A stretch of 6,860 nucleotides of DNA, from the NCBI GenBank assembly GCA_025450405.1, contig JANWHL010000310.1:1-6860 (forward strand). Reading direction: 5' to 3'. The DNA is from Ktedonobacterales bacterium (GTDB lineage: Bacteria; Chloroflexota; Ktedonobacteria; Ktedonobacterales; JADMIN01). A program made the translations under genes and the position numbers. Below, piece after piece: positions 5,703 to 6,860 of the stretch. The notes under the pieces are model-generated. The model saw only the letters and a program-made list of their open reading frames with translations. It had not been told where the DNA came from and made no database searches. Numbering within the stretch: position 1 is the stretch's first letter; each line of letters starts with the position of its first letter.

Positions 5703-5921
5703 TCACACAAGCATTATGCTGCGCCTGTCTACCATCTCGGCGCAGTCGCACTGGGCGCGTCGACAAACCATGGTACTATGCATGGTACTATGCGCGCGTT
5801 CACACGCCAGACCAGCCGGTCGGGCCCACCGCGGTCCAGTGGCGAGCACGCCCGCTAGAGGGAGCATTAGCAGGCCGAGATCCAGGGGCGCTATAAGAAG
5901 CGAACGGCGATAGCGAGGCAT
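5703..5921 (-). CDS. Doubtful small ORF with signal-peptide-like N-terminus
   Basis: The 72-residue ORF begins 14 bases after the stop of the HTH gene on the same strand. Its N-terminus, MPRYRRSLLIAPLDLGLLML, followed by PLAGVLATG, looks like a basic n-region with a hydrophobic segment. The remainder (WARPAGLACERAHSTMHSTM, then cysteine- and arginine-rich sequence) has no recognisable domain. The HSTMHSTM part is simply the tandem 12-bp repeat at 5770-5793 read in this frame. The only upstream purine-rich site is GAGG, about 12 bases from the ATG, which is far. It may be the start of a lost membrane or secreted protein, or a chance ORF. Confidence 0.25.
   Translation of the reverse strand: MPRYRRSLLIAPLDLGLLMLPLAGVLATGPRWARPAGLACERAHSTMHSTMVCRRAQCDCAEMVDRRSIMLV
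5710..5720. repeat. Short palindrome upstream of the CheB start
   Basis: AGCATTATGCT has perfect 5-base arms around one central base. It lies about 100 bases upstream of the CheB start, in a slightly AT-richer stretch. No convincing promoter hexamers accompany it. Confidence 0.25.
5770..5793. repeat. Perfect tandem repeat, two copies of a 12-mer
   Basis: ATGGTACTATGC occurs twice head to tail (5770-5781 and 5782-5793), preceded by CC. The core CATGGTACTAT appears a third time with one change, CATGGTAGTAT, at 6502-6512 over the -10 box of the rightward promoter. The unit includes TGGTACTAT, which resembles an extended -10, but no -35 element lies at a suitable distance. Confidence 0.7.
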
Positions 5922-5935
5922 GGGGTGGGCGCGCC

Positions 5936-6337
5936 TCAGTGCTTCTCACCTTGCCCCAGGTCTTCAGATCGGTGGGACAGGGCCCGCGTTGTTCCGTACT
6001 CCGGGCCACGGTGGAGGGCCTCCACGTGAGCCCCGCTGGCCTTGCGGGCGCGCTGGCTCCGCTTCGCCTTGCTCGGGTACGGAGTGGCGGCGTGTGCGAG
6101 AGGCCAGACAATCTGGTCGAGGTCCAGGTCGAGCGCGTCCGCAACCTTCTGCGCCGTGCTCAGGCTCGGCTCATTGCGGGCCTGCTCAATATTGGCAATA
6201 GTGGCCAGCGTCACCCCGATGGCAGCCGCAAGCTTCATCTGGCTCAATCCCCGCGCCTTGCGCCACGCGACCAGCGGCTTGCGCGGCAAGCCCCCGCGCG
6301 TGCGCTCCTCAGTTCGCCCGTCTGTCCAGTCGCTCAT
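5936..6337 (-). CDS. XRE-family helix-turn-helix transcriptional regulator
   Basis: The 133-residue product holds a lambda-repressor-like HTH domain at about residues 20-78. Helix 1 covers PLVAWRKARGLSQMKLAAAI (21-40). GVTLATIANIEQARNEPS (41-58) contains the recognition helix and the IExxRxxPS turn typical of XRE proteins. LSTAQKVADALDLDLDQIVW (59-78) is the closing helical pair. The C-terminal 55 residues are basic, low in hydrophobics and have no known domain, so no ligand-binding or protease partner function is suggested. AAAGGAG (minus strand, 6348-6354) lies 10 bases before the ATG. The promoter at 6392-6422 would give a leader of about 47 bases. It is divergent from the partial gene at 6807, a usual setting for a local regulator. 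The targets are unknown; the repeats at 5770 and 6502 are candidate sites. Confidence 0.87.
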   Translation of the reverse strand: MSDWTDGRTEERTRGGLPRKPLVAWRKARGLSQMKLAAAIGVTLATIANIEQARNEPSLSTAQKVADALDLDLDQIVWPLAHAATPYPSKAKRSQRARKASGAHVEALHRGPEYGTTRALSHRSEDLGQGEKH

Positions 6338-6391
6338 GGCCCGCTCGCTCCTTTCGACCGGTTAGTGCGGTCTCGGCGTTCACCTGCCCCC

Positions 6392-6422
6392 AGTATACCA
6401 CGCAATTCGTACTACATTCCAA
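6392..6422 (-). promoter_or_regulatory. Extended -10 promoter of the HTH gene
   Basis: On the minus strand, TATACT (6392-6397) is preceded by TGG, making an extended -10. A partial -35, TTGGAA (6417-6422), lies 19 bases upstream. The long spacer and weak -35 are offset by the extended -10. Transcription would start near 6385, 48 bases before the ATG. Confidence 0.5.
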
Positions 6423-6468
6423 GACACACATAGGGTTATGCTCACATGTCCATGCTAATTAGAAAGCC

Positions 6469-6520
6469 TATCCGTGAGTATGCTTGACTAGTTAGCACGT
6501 ACATGGTAGTATTATCCGTG
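6469..6520 (+). repeat. TATCCGTG direct repeat bracketing the rightward promoter
   Basis: TATCCGTG occurs at 6469-6476 and 6513-6520, 44 bases apart start to start, which is close to four helical turns. One copy lies about 8 bases upstream of the -35 box and the other over the predicted transcription start. Such placement suits a regulator that binds both sites, but chance is not excluded. Confidence 0.35.
6484..6512 (+). promoter_or_regulatory. Strong sigma70-like promoter reading right
   Basis: TTGACT (6484-6489) and TAGTAT (6507-6512) are separated by 17 bases, and TGG directly before the -10 gives an extended -10. Transcription would begin near 6519. The first likely gene on that strand starts at 6807, so the transcript would carry a leader of about 290 bases. 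Region 6390-6520 is clearly AT-richer than its flanks. Confidence 0.65.
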
Positions 6521-6806
6521 TGGAGAGAAAGAGTCTGGTACAGCGTATCAGCCGCTCGCCCCGCACCGGTTGACTGGGTATGTCATGTTGGCAATCTCTA
6601 CGACATCCAAGTACAAACTATGAGTCTGTTTGCGGTCGGTTGATTCCGGTGTATGCTTGCCGGCCCTCCGCGCGCTGAGTGCCGTGCCGCATGAGCGGCG
6701 CCGGGCAAGGGCACTCGTGGCGCGGCAACCGCCGAGCGGAGTGCGCGGACCGGTGCTCTGGTCGCCAGCACACACGGTTCCAGACGTGGGTTAAGGTAGG
6801 TACGAG
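6519..6806 (+). other. Long hairpin-rich 5' leader with no convincing gene, possible cis-regulatory RNA
   Basis: Three hairpins can be drawn in the second half. GTGCCGC (6684-6690) pairs with GCGGCGC (6695-6701) over the loop ATGA. GCACTC (6711-6716) pairs with GAGTGC (6739-6744), enclosing a smaller stem (GGC/GCC and GG/CC around CAA). Near 6753-6771 GTG/CAC and CTGG/CCAG can pair across TCG. I could not match the set to a named riboswitch. A 32-codon ORF from the ATG at 6579 has no ribosome binding site. The structure could regulate the gene at 6807, or simply reflect GC-rich DNA. Confidence 0.3.
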
Positions 6807-6860
6807 ATGCGTAGACTCCGATCTCTCATCATCGATGTCCCCGCCGTCATCCTGTTCATC
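6807..6860 (+). CDS. Start of a probable membrane protein, cut by the window end
   Basis: The 18 visible codons read MRRLRSLIIDVPAVILFI: a basic start followed by the beginning of a hydrophobic segment, as expected for a first transmembrane helix or signal anchor. AAGG (6793-6796) and AGG (6798-6800) lie 6-10 bases before the ATG and form a modest ribosome binding site. The frame is open to the last base. The gene lies downstream of the promoter at 6484-6512 and is divergent from the HTH gene. Too little is visible to name a family. Confidence 0.45.
   Translation, partial: MRRLRSLIIDVPAVILFI

Noticed and set aside
5769..5791. TGGTACTAT considered as a functional extended -10 promoter
   Set aside because: No -35-like hexamer lies 16-19 bases upstream of either copy, and no gene follows on the plus strand.
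5769..5793. Tandem 12-mer considered as a CRISPR or attachment site
   Set aside because: There are only two short units with no spacers, no cas genes, no integrase and no adjacent tRNA.
6548..6775. 75-codon minus-strand ORF
   Set aside because: It has no domain, no clear ribosome binding site and a composition typical of antisense frames; it lies opposite the leader of the rightward transcript.
6680..6775. GGCAACC-containing stretch considered as a SAM-type riboswitch
   Set aside because: Only a short GGCAACC string matches; the surrounding conserved helices and junction of SAM riboswitches could not be drawn.

Overview
The window comes from a GC-rich bacterium. The protein genes have strong G/C third-position bias, Shine-Dalgarno sites (AGGAG, GGAGG, AAAGGAG) and sigma70-like promoters in short AT-rich islands. 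Lineage cannot be fixed from the sequence; a soil or environmental Chloroflexota- or Actinomycetota-like genome is a guess. There are no rRNAs, tRNAs, insertion sequences or CRISPR arrays. The layout is loose: small genes are separated by long gaps, and gene remnants lie between intact genes.

Left part (1-2500): a membrane-anchored cupredoxin on the minus strand (17-448) is divergent from a small three-helix GlsB/YeaQ/YmgE-family membrane protein (836-1114). Next come a 12-bp-stem hairpin (1299-1333) and a coding-like but frame-broken remnant (about 1326-1600). A DUF4126 integral membrane protein (1629-2258) follows, and a strong hairpin (2464-2491) closes it against the convergent next gene.

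Middle (2500-4330): a minus-strand ABM-like (antibiotic biosynthesis monooxygenase fold) protein (2537-2929) has a well-formed promoter in an AT-rich island (3012-3040). About 880 bases without a convincing gene follow, then a second GlsB/YeaQ/YmgE paralogue (3946-4245). A perfect 17-bp-stem hairpin (4281-4326) ends that unit.

Right part (4310-6860): a minus-strand CheB-CheR fusion gene is preserved only as a remnant (4310-5609). It carries several single-base frameshifts and one in-frame stop, and its truncated end coincides with an arm of the 17-bp hairpin. Upstream on the same strand are a doubtful small signal-peptide-like ORF (5703-5921) and an intact XRE-family HTH regulator (5936-6337). 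The AT-rich region 6360-6540 holds divergent promoters, one for the regulator and one reading right into a roughly 290-nt hairpin-rich leader. That leader precedes the start of a membrane protein cut by the window edge (6807 onward).

There is no obvious shared pathway. The common thread is envelope and stress-type small membrane proteins (two GlsB-like, DUF4126, cupredoxin) beside decaying signalling genes. The best candidates for something new are regulatory: a repeated CATGGTA(C/G)TAT element on both sides of the HTH gene, a TATCCGTG direct repeat bracketing the rightward promoter, and the structured leader.
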